Of a stretch of DNA of 64,000 nt, positions 1 through 9,531 are shown in pieces. Origin of the DNA: Ignavibacteriales bacterium. GTDB taxonomy: Bacteria; Bacteroidota; Ignavibacteria; Ignavibacteriales; Ignavibacteriaceae. How positions within the stretch are numbered: position 1 is the stretch's first letter; every line of letters begins with the position of its first letter. The notes under the pieces were generated by a model, which had not been told where the DNA came from, searched no databases, and saw only the letters and a list, made by a program, of their open reading frames with translations. The DNA is taken from contig JADJEI010000013.1 of the NCBI GenBank assembly GCA_016709155.1, positions 868,001-932,000 of the forward strand, in the 5' to 3' direction. The translations under genes and the position numbers were made by a program.

Positions 1-543
1 TTTAGCCGGTTCAAAACCCGCATCGGAAGACTTTTTAATCCAATAGTAAGCATCTGCCCAATTAGCTTTTACAACCAAGTCATCAGTATAGAATATTCCC
101 AGAATATGCTGAGCTGCAGGCATACCTCCGATTGCAGCGAATCGAAAATATTTGAATGCTTCGAATGGATTCCAATCAACACCCCACCCATTTAAGAGTA
201 ATATGCCGTAGTTGAATTGCGCGGCGGTTAGTTCTTTATCAGCGGCTTTCTTAATCCAGAAAGCACCTTTTATCGTATCGGCGGCCACACCTTCGCCGAG
301 CAAATATCTTATGCCGAGTTCGTGTTCTGCAAAAGGATCACCGCTGTTGGCTGCTTGAATTAAATGGAATTGCTGCCAAAGTTGATAGGATGGATCGGGC
401 TGATAGAAATAATTCCTTCTCTCAAAGATATTTTTATTTTTAAAAGCGAGACTTTGTGTGCTGTCTTGTGCAAACGATACTGTTGATAAAATGAATATCA
501 GTAAACAGATATTTAGGAAATAGTGATTGAAAGCCGGGAACAA
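1..543 (-). CDS. Secreted Sel1-repeat protein, 5' part only
   Basis: The minus strand is open from a TTG at 543 to the window edge, giving 181 residues without a stop. The N-terminus has a hydrophobic stretch (about residues 10-25, ending S-F-A-Q) that reads as a Sec signal peptide. After it come Sel1-like repeats, visible as A-E-H-E-L-G-I-R-Y-L-L-G-E-G-V, A-Q-F-N-Y-G-I-L-L-L-N-G-W-G-V and A-Q-H-I-L-G-I-F-Y. Sel1 repeats form alpha-solenoid scaffolds for protein-protein contacts, and the signal peptide suggests the periplasm or cell surface. The start is uncertain: there is no clear ribosome binding site, and TTG is chosen only because a TAA lies two codons upstream. The C-terminus lies outside the window, so any further domain is unknown. 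Confidence 0.72.
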   Translation of the reverse strand, partial: MFPAFNHYFLNICLLIFILSTVSFAQDSTQSLAFKNKNIFERRNYFYQPDPSYQLWQQFHLIQAANSGDPFAEHELGIRYLLGEGVAADTIKGAFWIKKAADKELTAAQFNYGILLLNGWGVDWNPFEAFKYFRFAAIGGMPAAQHILGIFYTDDLVVKANWADAYYWIKKSSDAGFEPAK

Positions 544-1071
544 TAATTAATCCAATTTTTTTGATTGAATAAATAGTTAAACATTGACGAAATCGCAAGT
601 GATTTTCAAATGGCGAATTAAAAATATAAAAGTATTGAAAGAGGCGGAATGGAATTATTAAACCCTGTCACGAAGTGGTTTCACACGAGGATAGGTGAGA
701 CTGCCGAATAAAGGGAAAATATTTTCGTGAGAATAAAAAGGAATGTTTTACAAAAATTTACAACTGCAGCACGCAGTAAAACGTACTCCTCAAATAAATA
801 TATTTATTTATTATAATTCTTCCGAGCGACGTGATAAATGTAGATTTAGAGGGATTTAAAATTACAGGATAAAGACAAATGTCATGGGTCTGTGTGACAA
901 CTTGACGGGTCTTTTAAGTGAGAGAAGTTACAAGCCAATAGGAGAGCAATAGGAGTGAAATAGGTGAGCAATAGGTGTTTAGGCTTAAAATATCAAAAAA
1001 ATGGACTTTGTAATTACTGTCCAATTGTATTCTTGACTAAATGGCAGACTCTGGATGTGAAAAAATTTAGT

Positions 1072-1335
1072 CTAAAAAACAGCAACAAAAGCTGAAAGGG
1101 ATAAACAAAGGAAAGAGGAAGGAAAACGCGAAGATAAAAATAAAAAGCAGTGAACGCAGCAAGCAAAATCACCAATCACTTTTCTGTCATTCCCTAAATC
1201 TTTTCTCCAGCTTACATCTTCATTATGCTTTAACATTTCGCGGCTAAGAATATTGGAGGCATCAATAAAAGCATTTTGCTTTCGGCTTCGTGTACCTTCT
1301 AATGCTGCTTTATCTTCTACACAGCCAGATACTAT
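1072..1335 (-). other. Unrecognised open frame, possible gene remnant
   Basis: An 87-codon minus-strand frame between a TGA (1336-1338) and a TAG (1072-1074). The first 50 codons read like protein (for example D-A-S-N-I-L-S-R-E-M-L-K-H-N-E-D-V-S-W-R), but there is no ATG before the middle and the C-terminal part is a hydrophobic tail made from a purine-rich stretch read backwards. I do not recognise the family. It could be a decayed gene or chance. Confidence 0.2.
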
Positions 1336-1419
1336 TCAACTCTAATTATAGAATACTCAACAGCATAGTTTATTAAATCACTTTTAAGTGAAAGAGACTT
1401 ATGATGGCATAGCCACATC

Positions 1420-1490
1420 CGTCATTCTTGTGCAGACAGGAATCCACTGATTATTAAGCAGATTCCCGTTGCATTGCCGCGAGAATGACA
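1420..1490. repeat. Dispersed palindromic repeat (GTCATTC type)
   Basis: Contains CGTCATTCTTG at the left and a matching GAGAATGAC at the right, with a GCAGACAGGAATCC-type inner part. This is the same style of intergenic palindrome as at 62061-62127. Such elements are common, REP-like and non-coding. The small open frame over it (1399-1581) is not a gene. Confidence 0.5.
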
Positions 1491-1976
1491 AACGGCTTGG
1501 AAGCAATTTTTCAGAATTCTCTGAAAATAATTTAGTCTGAACAAAATGCGTAAATATTTTTTTTGTTAGTTCGGGTGGCATTTTATAATTGCTTTCATAA
1601 ATAGTATCCTAATTTTCAATAAATAAATTTTGAAGATTCCATCTCCATCTGAAGTATTACATAAGGTTGATGCTATACAATAGGTTACAGTAAAGTATAA
1701 AAATGCTTTTTCATTGAGCGACTAATAAAACTAAGCTTTTTATTGTAATATTTTCTGGGTCTAAGAATATTAGCGGATTCACCGAAGTTGTCAGGCTAAT
1801 TAAGTTTTTTGACAGTAGCAAAAAAGTCACTTTTATTTATTTTGAAATACTATTAATTAAAAAGATTAGCTTCAGAGGAAGTCTTTACCAAATTACCTAG
1901 TAGGGAATGAATTGTATTGTCCGGATGTGTGGAGAGGAACAAAAGACTTTAAAAATAATAACAATAAGGAGATTTT

Positions 1977-3734
1977 ATGGCATTTTTACGAACGCATTCG
2001 ATTCAGGTTCATAACACACATGGGGTTGCACTTTATATCTTCACTACGATAATACTATTACTACTGGGATTTCAAAACATATATCCCGATGGCACCGATT
2101 CATTGGACACGAAACTTTACTCAACACTTGCGGTTTACGGGTTTACAGGTACTATTGAGGCGAAGTTCATTCAAGAGCTAAATCGTCCAATCGATCAAAA
2201 AAGAGCTGATCTCGGTCGGTTATTATGGTTCGATATACTAACTGGGCTGAACGATGACAACACTCTGCGGTGGTTGTCACTCACCGACAAATGGTTTTGG
2301 AGACACTCAACCAATCGCCATTGGCATTGACAACAATCTCATCGTAGGACCTAGCCGTACTGGACCGCGCAATCAACGTCGGTCACCAATCGCAGTTAAT
2401 ACAGCATTGTATCCTAATCTTATGTGGAATTCACGGTTTGCATCCTTGTCCGGTAATCCATTTGACAACAGTGCCGGATTTCTTTTCCCACCTCCCGAGG
2501 GACTGACACTGTCCTACCTTCCGCACCTGCTGGTTGCACAAGCTTTCATTCCTCCTACCGAACGTGTCGAGGCTGCCGGATTCAACTTTCCAGGCAGCAG
2601 CACCGATATCCGGAACGAGGTATTGCGCAGATTAAACGATAATCCCGAATATAGAAAATTATTCAAGCAGGCGTTCCCGGAGATATCGAGAGATCAGCCT
2701 ATCAACTTTGACCACTGTGGGAAAGCAATCGCGGAATTCGAGTTCACTCTGATTTTCTCTAATGCACCGCTCGACCGTTTTGCACGAGGACAAAAAAATG
2801 CATTAACAATTAATCAAAAAAAGGCGCACTGTTGTTCTTCGGGAAAGCTGGATGTGTACGATGTCATCAGGTTTCGGGAGAATCCAACGAGATGTTCAGT
2901 GATTTCCGTATGCATGTGATTGGCGTTCCGCAAGTAGTCCCAACATACAGCAATGTGGTTTTCGATGGACCTGGTGCAAACGAAGATTTTGGTCTTGAGC
3001 AGGTTACAGGTATCGAGACAGATCGTTATATGTTTCGCACTGCACCTCTTCGAAACGTAGCGGTGATGCCTGCTTTTATGCATAACGGCGCATTCGTCCA
3101 ACTGGAAGATGCGATTCGTCACCATTTGGATCCCTATAAGTCTGCACGAAACTACAGCCCAAGTTCGCTTCCACCAGACTTACAAGGCCCTCTTGGCCCA
3201 ATCGAACCTGTGCTTGCCAGGCTTGATCCCCTTTTGCAGTCACCAACTGAGCTATCACACAAGGAGTTCACTGATCTTGTTGACTTTGTGAGAAACGGTT
3301 TACTTGATCCACGGGTACTTCCACAGCACTTGAAGAAACTCATTCCGAATGAAGTGCCGAGCGGCAGTCAGACAATGACTTTTGAGTTCAACCTTTCACA
3401 ACCTGGATTTGATAACGAAACTACCTTTTCTGTTGAAAAGGAAATTACAGTCCCCTTGGAGTTTAAGCTATTGCAGAACTACCCCAACCCTTTCAACCCT
3501 TCAACATCAATCAGTTATGGATTGAACGAAGATGCGGATGTCTCCATAATTATTTATAATGCGTTAGGTCTGGAAATTGCTACTCTTGTTAATAACTCAC
3601 TGCCAAAAGGATTCCACAGCGTAGTTTGGAATGGTACAGATAACTCCGGTAATCAAGTTACAAGTGGAATATATTTCTATAGAATGGTTACAGGCAGTTT
3701 TGTAGAAACCAAAAAAATGATACTATTAAAGTAA
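1977..3734 (+). pseudogene. Di-haem cytochrome c peroxidase / MauG-like with T9SS tail, two frameshifts
   Basis: Three overlapping frames together encode one protein of about 585 residues. Piece 1 (from ATG 1977, behind AAGGAG) has a signal/anchor helix. Piece 2 starts with the first haem motif C-G-G-C-H (2266-2280) and continues through the peroxidase body. Piece 3 carries the second haem motif C-V-R-C-H near 2850, then M-P-A-F-M-H-N-G typical of bacterial di-haem peroxidases, and ends in a T9SS type A sorting domain (from about 3475, Y-P-N-P-F-N-P-S). The family reduces peroxide or oxidises protein partners at periplasmic haems; the tail predicts export and attachment at the cell surface. 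The first shift lies at about 2257-2266 (+1 net). The second is in a run of seven A at 2815-2822 (-1), and eight A would restore N-Q-K-K-G-A-L-L-F-F-G-K. The shifts compensate, so this is either an assembly error or a recent pseudogene. Confidence 0.8.
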
Positions 3735-3867
3735 AATTAAGTTAGCTATGCTTACTTTTTATTTTTATAATGTCCTTTTTCTATTTTTTATGTCACTATT
3801 TTTACAAATGACAATCTATGACAATCCCATCAACCGGGATAATGCCTAAAATGAAAGGAAGACTTTT

Positions 3868-6800
3868 ATGTACTTGATACTAAAAAATTTGAAACACAGA
3901 AGCCGTAAATTTAAGGTTACCTGGCACATACAACGAATTTTCGTCGCCTTGATTGTGCTTCTGACTTCCTCAGCTACCGCTCAATGGAACACTCAGAGTC
4001 CCATTCCGACTTTTCTGGATGTTAGAGGCATTGCTGGCTTCACGGATCCGCATGTCTTTATTGCCACAGACGATAATTCATTTGATGATGGTGGTTCTTT
4101 GTTTGAATCTACAGATGGCGGAATCAACTGGATTCAAAGAAACATACCTATCAGCCTTAGTAACCCATTTTATGGGCTCTTCTTTCTCGATAGCCAAAAC
4201 GGATGGGTTTATGGTAACGATAATTATCGAACTACCGATGGAGGAATAACATGGACTCAGCTTCCCTTTCTCGGCTCAACTTACTTTATGAAATTTTATA
4301 CAATAAACTTTGGTTTAGCAACCGGGAACTTCGGGAGATATATCAGTCGTGACGGCGGACTTTCCTGGGAGCCATCGCCTAACGATATGTTTGCTTTCGA
4401 CTTTACCAGCGATCTAATTGGATTAGGCGTTTCTGAAACTTCAGTTTTTCGTTCAACTGATGGTGGAGCTACATTTGCACCTGCGTATAACGGTAACGCC
4501 AAGACAGTATCGTTTCTTAGCAATACTTTAGTGGTGGGAATTGCCGATGATATTTTTATACGATCAACAGATGGCGGGTTAACATGGAATGATGGAACAC
4601 CAGCCGAAGGCAGAGACCATCTTGTGGCAATATCCGGTAATGTTGTTCTTGCCTGGGGAAGAGCCGGCACCTTCCCGGATTTCGATGATCGTATTTTCAG
4701 ATCATCTGATGGGGGTCAGTCTTGGACAGACCTTGGCGAAGTAATGGACCCGGGACCGTATGCAACTCCCTTTGCATTTGCAGTTCCTGATCCGCAAACT
4801 GTGGTCGCTACTGATGGTGCAGGCAATATGTTCTATTCCGGCGATGAAGGCCAAAACTGGACTCTTGTATTTGATTCTCCTAATGGTTTACAGCCAGGTT
4901 ATCTAAGCAGCGTAGTACCTTCATTTACAGATGCACAAACCGGCTATTACGGTTATGGTCCTGGATTTATTATTAAGACAACAAATGGAGGTGCATCATG
5001 GTCTCAGATTTCCAGTGGTTCGGGAAACTCTATAAATGATATTGATAGATTTGCAAATGGGAAATTATTAGCTGTTGGTGATGTCGGAACTATTTTGACT
5101 AATCTAAATGGTACTTCACCCTGGCTGCTTCAATCTCAAATTACACAGTACAACATAAAGGCAGTGCAGGTAGTAGGTACTAACGAGGCAGTACTTATCG
5201 ACGAAATTGGACAAGTATTTATGAGCAATGATGGAGGTGAGAACTGGACAATTACAAACACGATACCTCCAGGTCTTTCGCCGGCAGAGGATATTCACTT
5301 CAGCACACTCATGGATGGCTGGGTAATCGGACAGGGAGGAGATTGCCTGCTTCATACAAGCGATGGAGGCAATACATGGATTCCGGTTACGGATTTCGGT
5401 GGTGCTTATGTATCTGTTGATGTGGAAGGAGCGAACATTTGGGCAAATAATATTACCGGAATATTTTACAGAAGCACTGATAACGGAGCTACCTGGACAT
5501 TAGGGTTTCTTCCTAACAGTCCATTTCAAATACTGGATATGGATTTTTATGATGAGAACATTGGTTATGCAGTGGGTTGGGGCGGTAAAGCTTATCGAAG
5601 CGATGATGGCGGGGCTAACTGGCAGGTTTTACCAACACCAAACGAAGATGATTATCTTACAGATATTTATTTGATCGGACCAAATGAATTATGGGTCAGC
5701 ACAAACTCGAATGCAGCATACTACTCATCCAATGGCGGGCAAGGCTGGGCTGTTCTGGAAATCGGTTCAGAAGGTTTCGGCAGTTTCTCAGCTATCACAG
5801 CAAGTGCAGATGGTGATGCATGGACAGGAGGTTTCCAGGGCTACATAGAGCATTTTACAGGAGAACCTCCACCCCCATTGAATCAGCCTCCGACTGCATC
5901 TTTTACTTATACTTCTAATGGTTTAACGGTTGATTTCATTGATTCCAGCACAGACATTGACGGTACAATTTTAGAATGGGCTTGGGACTTTGGTGATGGT
6001 TTATTTTCAACCGAACAGAATCCAACACACACTTATGACACGGCAAACACTTATATTGTCCAGCTAACCGTTACTGATGATGACGGCGATAGCGATTCTA
6101 CAATACGCATTATCACTGTTCAGCCCAACCCGGGGGGCACATTCGGCGACTTCACAGAAGTAACGCCGCTTGATTCAATATTTGTTACGCCGGAAGATGA
6201 AGATTTTTGGGTAATCACTACAGCACCGGCTGACTATGACAGTGATGGAGATCTTGATATTGCAGTGCTTGGCTATTATGTTGTTTACAATCAGAGTGTT
6301 GAATACCGTTTATTATTATTAGTGAATAATGGACCGGCAGATTCAACTCATTGGGATTTCAGTTACATCAATGTGCCGCTTGGAATATTAACCACAGGAT
6401 CATCAGACATGGCGTGGGGTGATGTGGATGGGGATGGTGACCAGGATTTAGCAGTTGGAACAGATGGCGCGACAGTTATCTATCTTAACGATAATGGAAC
6501 ACTCATACTTAGTGACACTAATCTTCCCGGTTACTGGGAAGATAACAGTCAGGCAGAATTTGATTTGCGGTCTATTACCTGGGCTGATTTTGATAATGAT
6601 GGCGACCTTGATATCCTGATACCTTCAGTTTTTGATGATACAACTTTCTCCTATAAAACAACTTTGATGCGTAATGATAGTGCCAACGGAACAGGGGGTA
6701 CTATTTTTACGGAGACAGACTCAGTATTCGCGCCGACTTCACACGCCAATAGCACCTGGGCTGACTTTGATAATGACCAGGATCTTGATTTGCTGCTTGT

Positions 6801-8040
6801 GAATATGGCACCAAACACCGATGAGGGTTTTATACGTCGTTACCGAAATGACGGTAATGGAAATTTCTTCGGCGAGGATATACTTGATTCGCTGACAATC
6901 GAACATGGTGATGCTCAGTGGGGGGACTATGATGCTGATGGCGACCTTGACATACTTGTGGCTGGAAACATTTTGGAAAACGGTATATATAATCTTGCAC
7001 TTCGAATTTATCGGAATGACAATGAGAGCTATATTCCAATAGAGGTAATATCCTGCGTTCCATGCGAAGGTTGGTTTGATCTTACCGCTGCAACGTGGGC
7101 AGACTACGATTCTGACGGCGACGTAGACATTTTATTGGCAGGTAATTACAACTCAGGTTCAAATATTGAAGGACGTGCAAGAGTTTATACAAATGACGGT
7201 AACGGAAACTTTACGGATTCCGGTAATGAATTACCTGCACCGCGCGCAAGCGGCGATCGGGGGGGTACATTCTCCTGGTTAGATATAGATGGAGATGGAG
7301 ATCTTGATTACTTTATTGCCGGGCAATACTTTGTTCCTGGAGGAAATGGACTTGTTGAAGCGCAGATGCATCTTTATAGAAATGATACTGAAGGTCAGAA
7401 TAATGCGCCAACTACTCCGACGGATTTAAACGCTGCCTTTCAAAATGATGATACAGTTCTATTATCTTGGACGGCATCGAGCGATGATCACACAACTTCT
7501 CCCGGATTAACGTATGATCTTGTGGTAATCAGACCGGGATCGCATAACCCCTCAAAGCCTGATATCCTCATTGATAACTTTTCGGTTACTGATCCTGCTC
7601 GTCTCCCTGAACCGGGAAATATCAGCGCTGTTACTGAATGGTTATTAACCGGGCTAAAAGATGGTCATTATGAATGGTGCCTTAGTGCGGTTGACGCAGC
7701 TTATGTTGGAAGTACAATAGCCAGAGGTGTATTCGATATCGGTATTCCGACTTCAGTTGAAGCGGATAATTTACCCATCGTTTTTTCTTTAGCCCAGAAT
7801 TACCCCAATCCTTTTAATCCGTCAACAAAGATTAAATTTTCGTTGCCCTCAGATTCAAAAGTACAAATTACAATTTATGATATTCTTGGAAGTAAGATTT
7901 CTGAACTGGTTAACGAAGTTAAACCGGCTGGATTTTATGAAGTCAATTTTGATGCGAGCTCATTAGCCAGCGGAATATATTTTTACAAAATACAGGCAGG
8001 GAATTTTGTTGATACCAAGAAGATGATTTTATTGAAGTGA
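3868..8040 (+). CDS. Large T9SS-secreted protein: Ycf48-like propeller, PKD, VCBS repeats
   Basis: 1390 residues. Residues 1-45 hold a basic start and a hydrophobic signal segment ending T-A-Q. Residues 50-650 are Ycf48/BNR-type beta-propeller repeats, visible as many S-x-D-G-G-x-x-W motifs. Around 670-750 is a PKD domain (W-D-F-G-D-G, then T-Y-I-V-Q-L-T-V-T-D-D-D-G-D). About 760-1180 are FG-GAP/VCBS calcium-binding repeats of the D-x-D-x-D-G-D-x-D type. A fibronectin-like segment follows, and the last 85 residues are a T9SS type A sorting domain (N-Y-P-N-P-F-N-P-S-T). The protein should be exported by Sec, cross the outer membrane by T9SS and sit on the surface or be released. No catalytic centre is visible, so adhesion or polymer binding is only inference. 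A terminator follows directly. Confidence 0.88.
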   Translation: MYLILKNLKHRSRKFKVTWHIQRIFVALIVLLTSSATAQWNTQSPIPTFLDVRGIAGFTDPHVFIATDDNSFDDGGSLFESTDGGINWIQRNIPISLSNPFYGLFFLDSQNGWVYGNDNYRTTDGGITWTQLPFLGSTYFMKFYTINFGLATGNFGRYISRDGGLSWEPSPNDMFAFDFTSDLIGLGVSETSVFRSTDGGATFAPAYNGNAKTVSFLSNTLVVGIADDIFIRSTDGGLTWNDGTPAEGRDHLVAISGNVVLAWGRAGTFPDFDDRIFRSSDGGQSWTDLGEVMDPGPYATPFAFAVPDPQTVVATDGAGNMFYSGDEGQNWTLVFDSPNGLQPGYLSSVVPSFTDAQTGYYGYGPGFIIKTTNGGASWSQISSGSGNSINDIDRFANGKLLAVGDVGTILTNLNGTSPWLLQSQITQYNIKAVQVVGTNEAVLIDEIGQVFMSNDGGENWTITNTIPPGLSPAEDIHFSTLMDGWVIGQGGDCLLHTSDGGNTWIPVTDFGGAYVSVDVEGANIWANNITGIFYRSTDNGATWTLGFLPNSPFQILDMDFYDENIGYAVGWGGKAYRSDDGGANWQVLPTPNEDDYLTDIYLIGPNELWVSTNSNAAYYSSNGGQGWAVLEIGSEGFGSFSAITASADGDAWTGGFQGYIEHFTGEPPPPLNQPPTASFTYTSNGLTVDFIDSSTDIDGTILEWAWDFGDGLFSTEQNPTHTYDTANTYIVQLTVTDDDGDSDSTIRIITVQPNPGGTFGDFTEVTPLDSIFVTPEDEDFWVITTAPADYDSDGDLDIAVLGYYVVYNQSVEYRLLLLVNNGPADSTHWDFSYINVPLGILTTGSSDMAWGDVDGDGDQDLAVGTDGATVIYLNDNGTLILSDTNLPGYWEDNSQAEFDLRSITWADFDNDGDLDILIPSVFDDTTFSYKTTLMRNDSANGTGGTIFTETDSVFAPTSHANSTWADFDNDQDLDLLLVNMAPNTDEGFIRRYRNDGNGNFFGEDILDSLTIEHGDAQWGDYDADGDLDILVAGNILENGIYNLALRIYRNDNESYIPIEVISCVPCEGWFDLTAATWADYDSDGDVDILLAGNYNSGSNIEGRARVYTNDGNGNFTDSGNELPAPRASGDRGGTFSWLDIDGDGDLDYFIAGQYFVPGGNGLVEAQMHLYRNDTEGQNNAPTTPTDLNAAFQNDDTVLLSWTASSDDHTTSPGLTYDLVVIRPGSHNPSKPDILIDNFSVTDPARLPEPGNISAVTEWLLTGLKDGHYEWCLSAVDAAYVGSTIARGVFDIGIPTSVEADNLPIVFSLAQNYPNPFNPSTKIKFSLPSDSKVQITIYDILGSKISELVNEVKPAGFYEVNFDASSLASGIYFYKIQAGNFVDTKKMILLK

Positions 8041-8063
8041 GATTGGTTAATCCTTGATTACAC

Positions 8064-8095
8064 AAAAGGCCGTCTCTGTGACGGTCTTTTTTTTT
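8064..8095 (+). terminator. Rho-independent terminator after the large T9SS gene
   Basis: GGCCGTC-TCTGT-GACGGTC forms a stem with one G-T pair, followed by a run of nine T. It lies 24 bases after the stop of the large surface protein and ends its transcript. Confidence 0.85.
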
Positions 8096-8097
8096 GA

Positions 8098-8431
8098 AAC
8101 AACATTACCTCTCTATCATTCGCTTGCACCAAATGATTTAAGAGTCCCGGAAGATATACTTGAGAAGGAATTCCTGAAACTTGCAGAAGCTGAAGGTATA
8201 AGTGACATAGATGAACTCAATAAGATTTTAGAAAAAGCTGTTCAGACAAGGCATTTCTTAAAAGGTAAAAGAAGAATAAATAAGATTGCGAAGTTTGTTG
8301 CAGAGCATTATAGTACTTATGTAGAGAATCTTGGATACAAAACATTTTTAGTCGGAGTCGATAGAGAAGCTTGTGCACTCTATAAAAAAGCTTTGGATAA
8401 ATACTTACCCCCCCGAATATTCTCAGAATGA
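8098..8431 (+). pseudogene. hsdR: Type I restriction endonuclease HsdR fragment
   Basis: The frame encodes about 110 residues matching an internal part of type I restriction R subunits near the end of the helicase region. Recognisable pieces are K-I-A-K-F-V-A-E-H-Y and F-L-V-G-V-D-R-E-A-C-A-L-Y-K-K-A-L-D-K-Y-L-P-P. Full HsdR proteins have about 800-1100 residues, so both ends are missing. The frame also shifts at a run of seven C (8408-8414); with six C it would read P-P-E-Y-S and continue only briefly to a TAG. An upstream ATG-like start at 8054 lies inside the terminator and is not credible. No hsdM or hsdS is nearby. This is a dead remnant of a restriction system. Confidence 0.8.
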
Positions 8432-8669
8432 ATGTCTATATTGCAACCTAAAATAGTGAAAGAGGTTTATGGTAGAGGGAAAAGGATTGATTCAGGGGCA
8501 CGGAGTGGAGCCCCGATATTCATCGGGATAAATTCAGCAGAACGGAGTTCGTTACTACTTTTATACTTGACTGATGAGCTGAAGTAAATATAAGTGTAAT
8601 ACGGAAAAAAATATAAATTGCATCAAAGATATTAGACTTTTTAAGTAAATTAATTTGAACAAATTAATG
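8432..8669. other. Gene-free stretch inside the remnant zone
   Basis: No open frame of note. It contains a small palindrome, CCCCGATATTCATCGGG-type, around 8513-8530. It separates two decayed genes and probably holds further unrecognisable debris. Confidence 0.5.
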
Positions 8670-8992
8670 GGTTAAGTAGGATTGTAAACAACATCAACAT
8701 ACGGGAAGAACAACCCAGGGAAATCTGTAAAGGGTTTCTTATCCGGGGATTAGCTCTTTTTGGGTCAGTATTAAGACAAGATTTTAATGCGAACAGCGAT
8801 ATTGATCTTCGAGTAGAATTCACACCTGAATTCGGAGTGAGTTAATTCGATATCGTTAATCTGAAAGACGAATTTGCGAAGCTGTTCGGAAGCGAGGTGG
8901 ATATTGTGCGACGAAAAGCAGTTGAGCGCAGCAGAAATATATTCAGGCAAAAAGCTATTCTCGAAAATGTTAAAGTCATCTATGCAGCATGA
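8670..8992 (+). pseudogene. MNT-type nucleotidyltransferase, degenerate
   Basis: One frame reads R-G-L-A-L-F-G-S-V-L-R-Q-D-F then N-S-D-I-D-L, the G-S-x9-D-x-D signature of minimal nucleotidyltransferases (MntA antitoxin family). After an in-frame TAA (8843-8845) the same frame continues F-D-I-V-N-L-K-D-E-F, V-D-I-V-R-R and A-I-L-E-N-V-K-V-I-Y to a TGA at 8990-8992, matching the family's C-terminus. The active-site D-L-L of the family is D-L-R here. No convincing start codon exists. MntA normally partners a HEPN toxin and transfers AMP to it, but no HEPN gene is visible nearby. It is a pseudogene, and with the HsdR fragment it marks a decayed defence region. Confidence 0.8.
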
Positions 8993-8998
8993 TAAGGC

Positions 8999-9394
8999 TT
9001 ATTTCTTCAAAAAATATTTCTTCATTGGTTTGAAGTAGAATTCCCTCCAGCCGTTTTTATAATTGTCTGATTGTCCGTCGGGAATTTTGGAATGGACCAA
9101 TGTCAGCATAGTTCCTCTTGGGTTTTTGGAGAAAAAAATTTCAAGGAGGGAATCGGGTGCGCTGTCAGGGAATTCAGTTGTCCGCCAGCTTTGAACTATT
9201 CGCTTGTATGGTTCGAGTTCTAATGTCTTACCGGTTATGTAATTGTCCCACACTTTAAATTTGCCCCCGATCTTTGGATTGATCTTTGCTTTACCTCCTG
9301 TGAAGGCAGAATGCTTTTCACTATCAAGCCAGGCTTCGTATAGCGCTTTGAGTGATGTGTTAAATGTAGCCGAAATTTTTATTGTTTTTTCCAT
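8999..9394 (-). CDS. SRPBCC / AHSA1-domain protein
   Basis: 131 residues, the normal size for a single START-like SRPBCC domain. The N-terminus I-K-I-S-A-T-F-N-T-S-L-K-A-L-Y-E-A-W and the middle G-G-K-F-K-V-W-D-N-Y-I-T-G-K are typical of the Aha1-C-terminal (AHSA1) branch, which forms a hydrophobic ligand pocket. Substrates are unknown for most members. The protein is cytoplasmic. The gene is a single unit, convergent with the remnants at 8098-8992 and divergent from pyrG. The ATG at 9394 is preceded by A/G-poor sequence on its own strand, so the ribosome binding site is weak. Confidence 0.8.
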   Translation of the reverse strand: MEKTIKISATFNTSLKALYEAWLDSEKHSAFTGGKAKINPKIGGKFKVWDNYITGKTLELEPYKRIVQSWRTTEFPDSAPDSLLEIFFSKNPRGTMLTLVHSKIPDGQSDNYKNGWREFYFKPMKKYFLKK

Positions 9395-9483
9395 AAAGAA
9401 TTTCTTTTGTCATTAAGTTATTCAACTTTAATTAAAAAAACACTAAGTAAAAGAATTATTTTTAAATTGATTGCCATTCAAAG

Positions 9484-9515
9484 TTGGAAATTAGGTTAAA
9501 TCTGTTCTATATTTG
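9484..9515 (+). promoter_or_regulatory. Bacteroidetes-type promoter of pyrG
   Basis: TTG at 9484-9486 and TATATTTG at 9508-9515 fit the -33 TTTG / -7 TAnnTTTG pattern with a 21-base spacer. The -7 box contains the TTG that opens the longest pyrG frame, so that TTG is unlikely to be translated. Confidence 0.6.
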
Positions 9516-9531
9516 TTTACAAAAAAACAAA

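Larger units (their letters stand above)
544..1976. other. Long stretch without a convincing gene
   Basis: About 1.4 kb separates the Sel1 gene from the peroxidase. Frames are short and broken. It holds a cluster of short direct repeats near 937-983, a weak minus-strand open frame at 1072-1335 and a palindromic dispersed repeat at 1420-1490, all listed separately. I saw no tRNA or rRNA and no insertion sequence. Confidence 0.6.

Noticed and set aside
937..983. CRISPR array
   Set aside because: Units are only 10-11 bases, there are no spacers of regular length, and no cas genes are in the window.
1399..1581. 60-codon minus-strand open frame
   Set aside because: It lies over a palindromic dispersed repeat, shows no family resemblance and has no ribosome binding site.
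2815..2822. Programmed frameshift at the seven-A run in the peroxidase gene
   Set aside because: No slippery-site plus pseudoknot pattern is visible, and similar homopolymer breaks occur in unrelated genes across the window.
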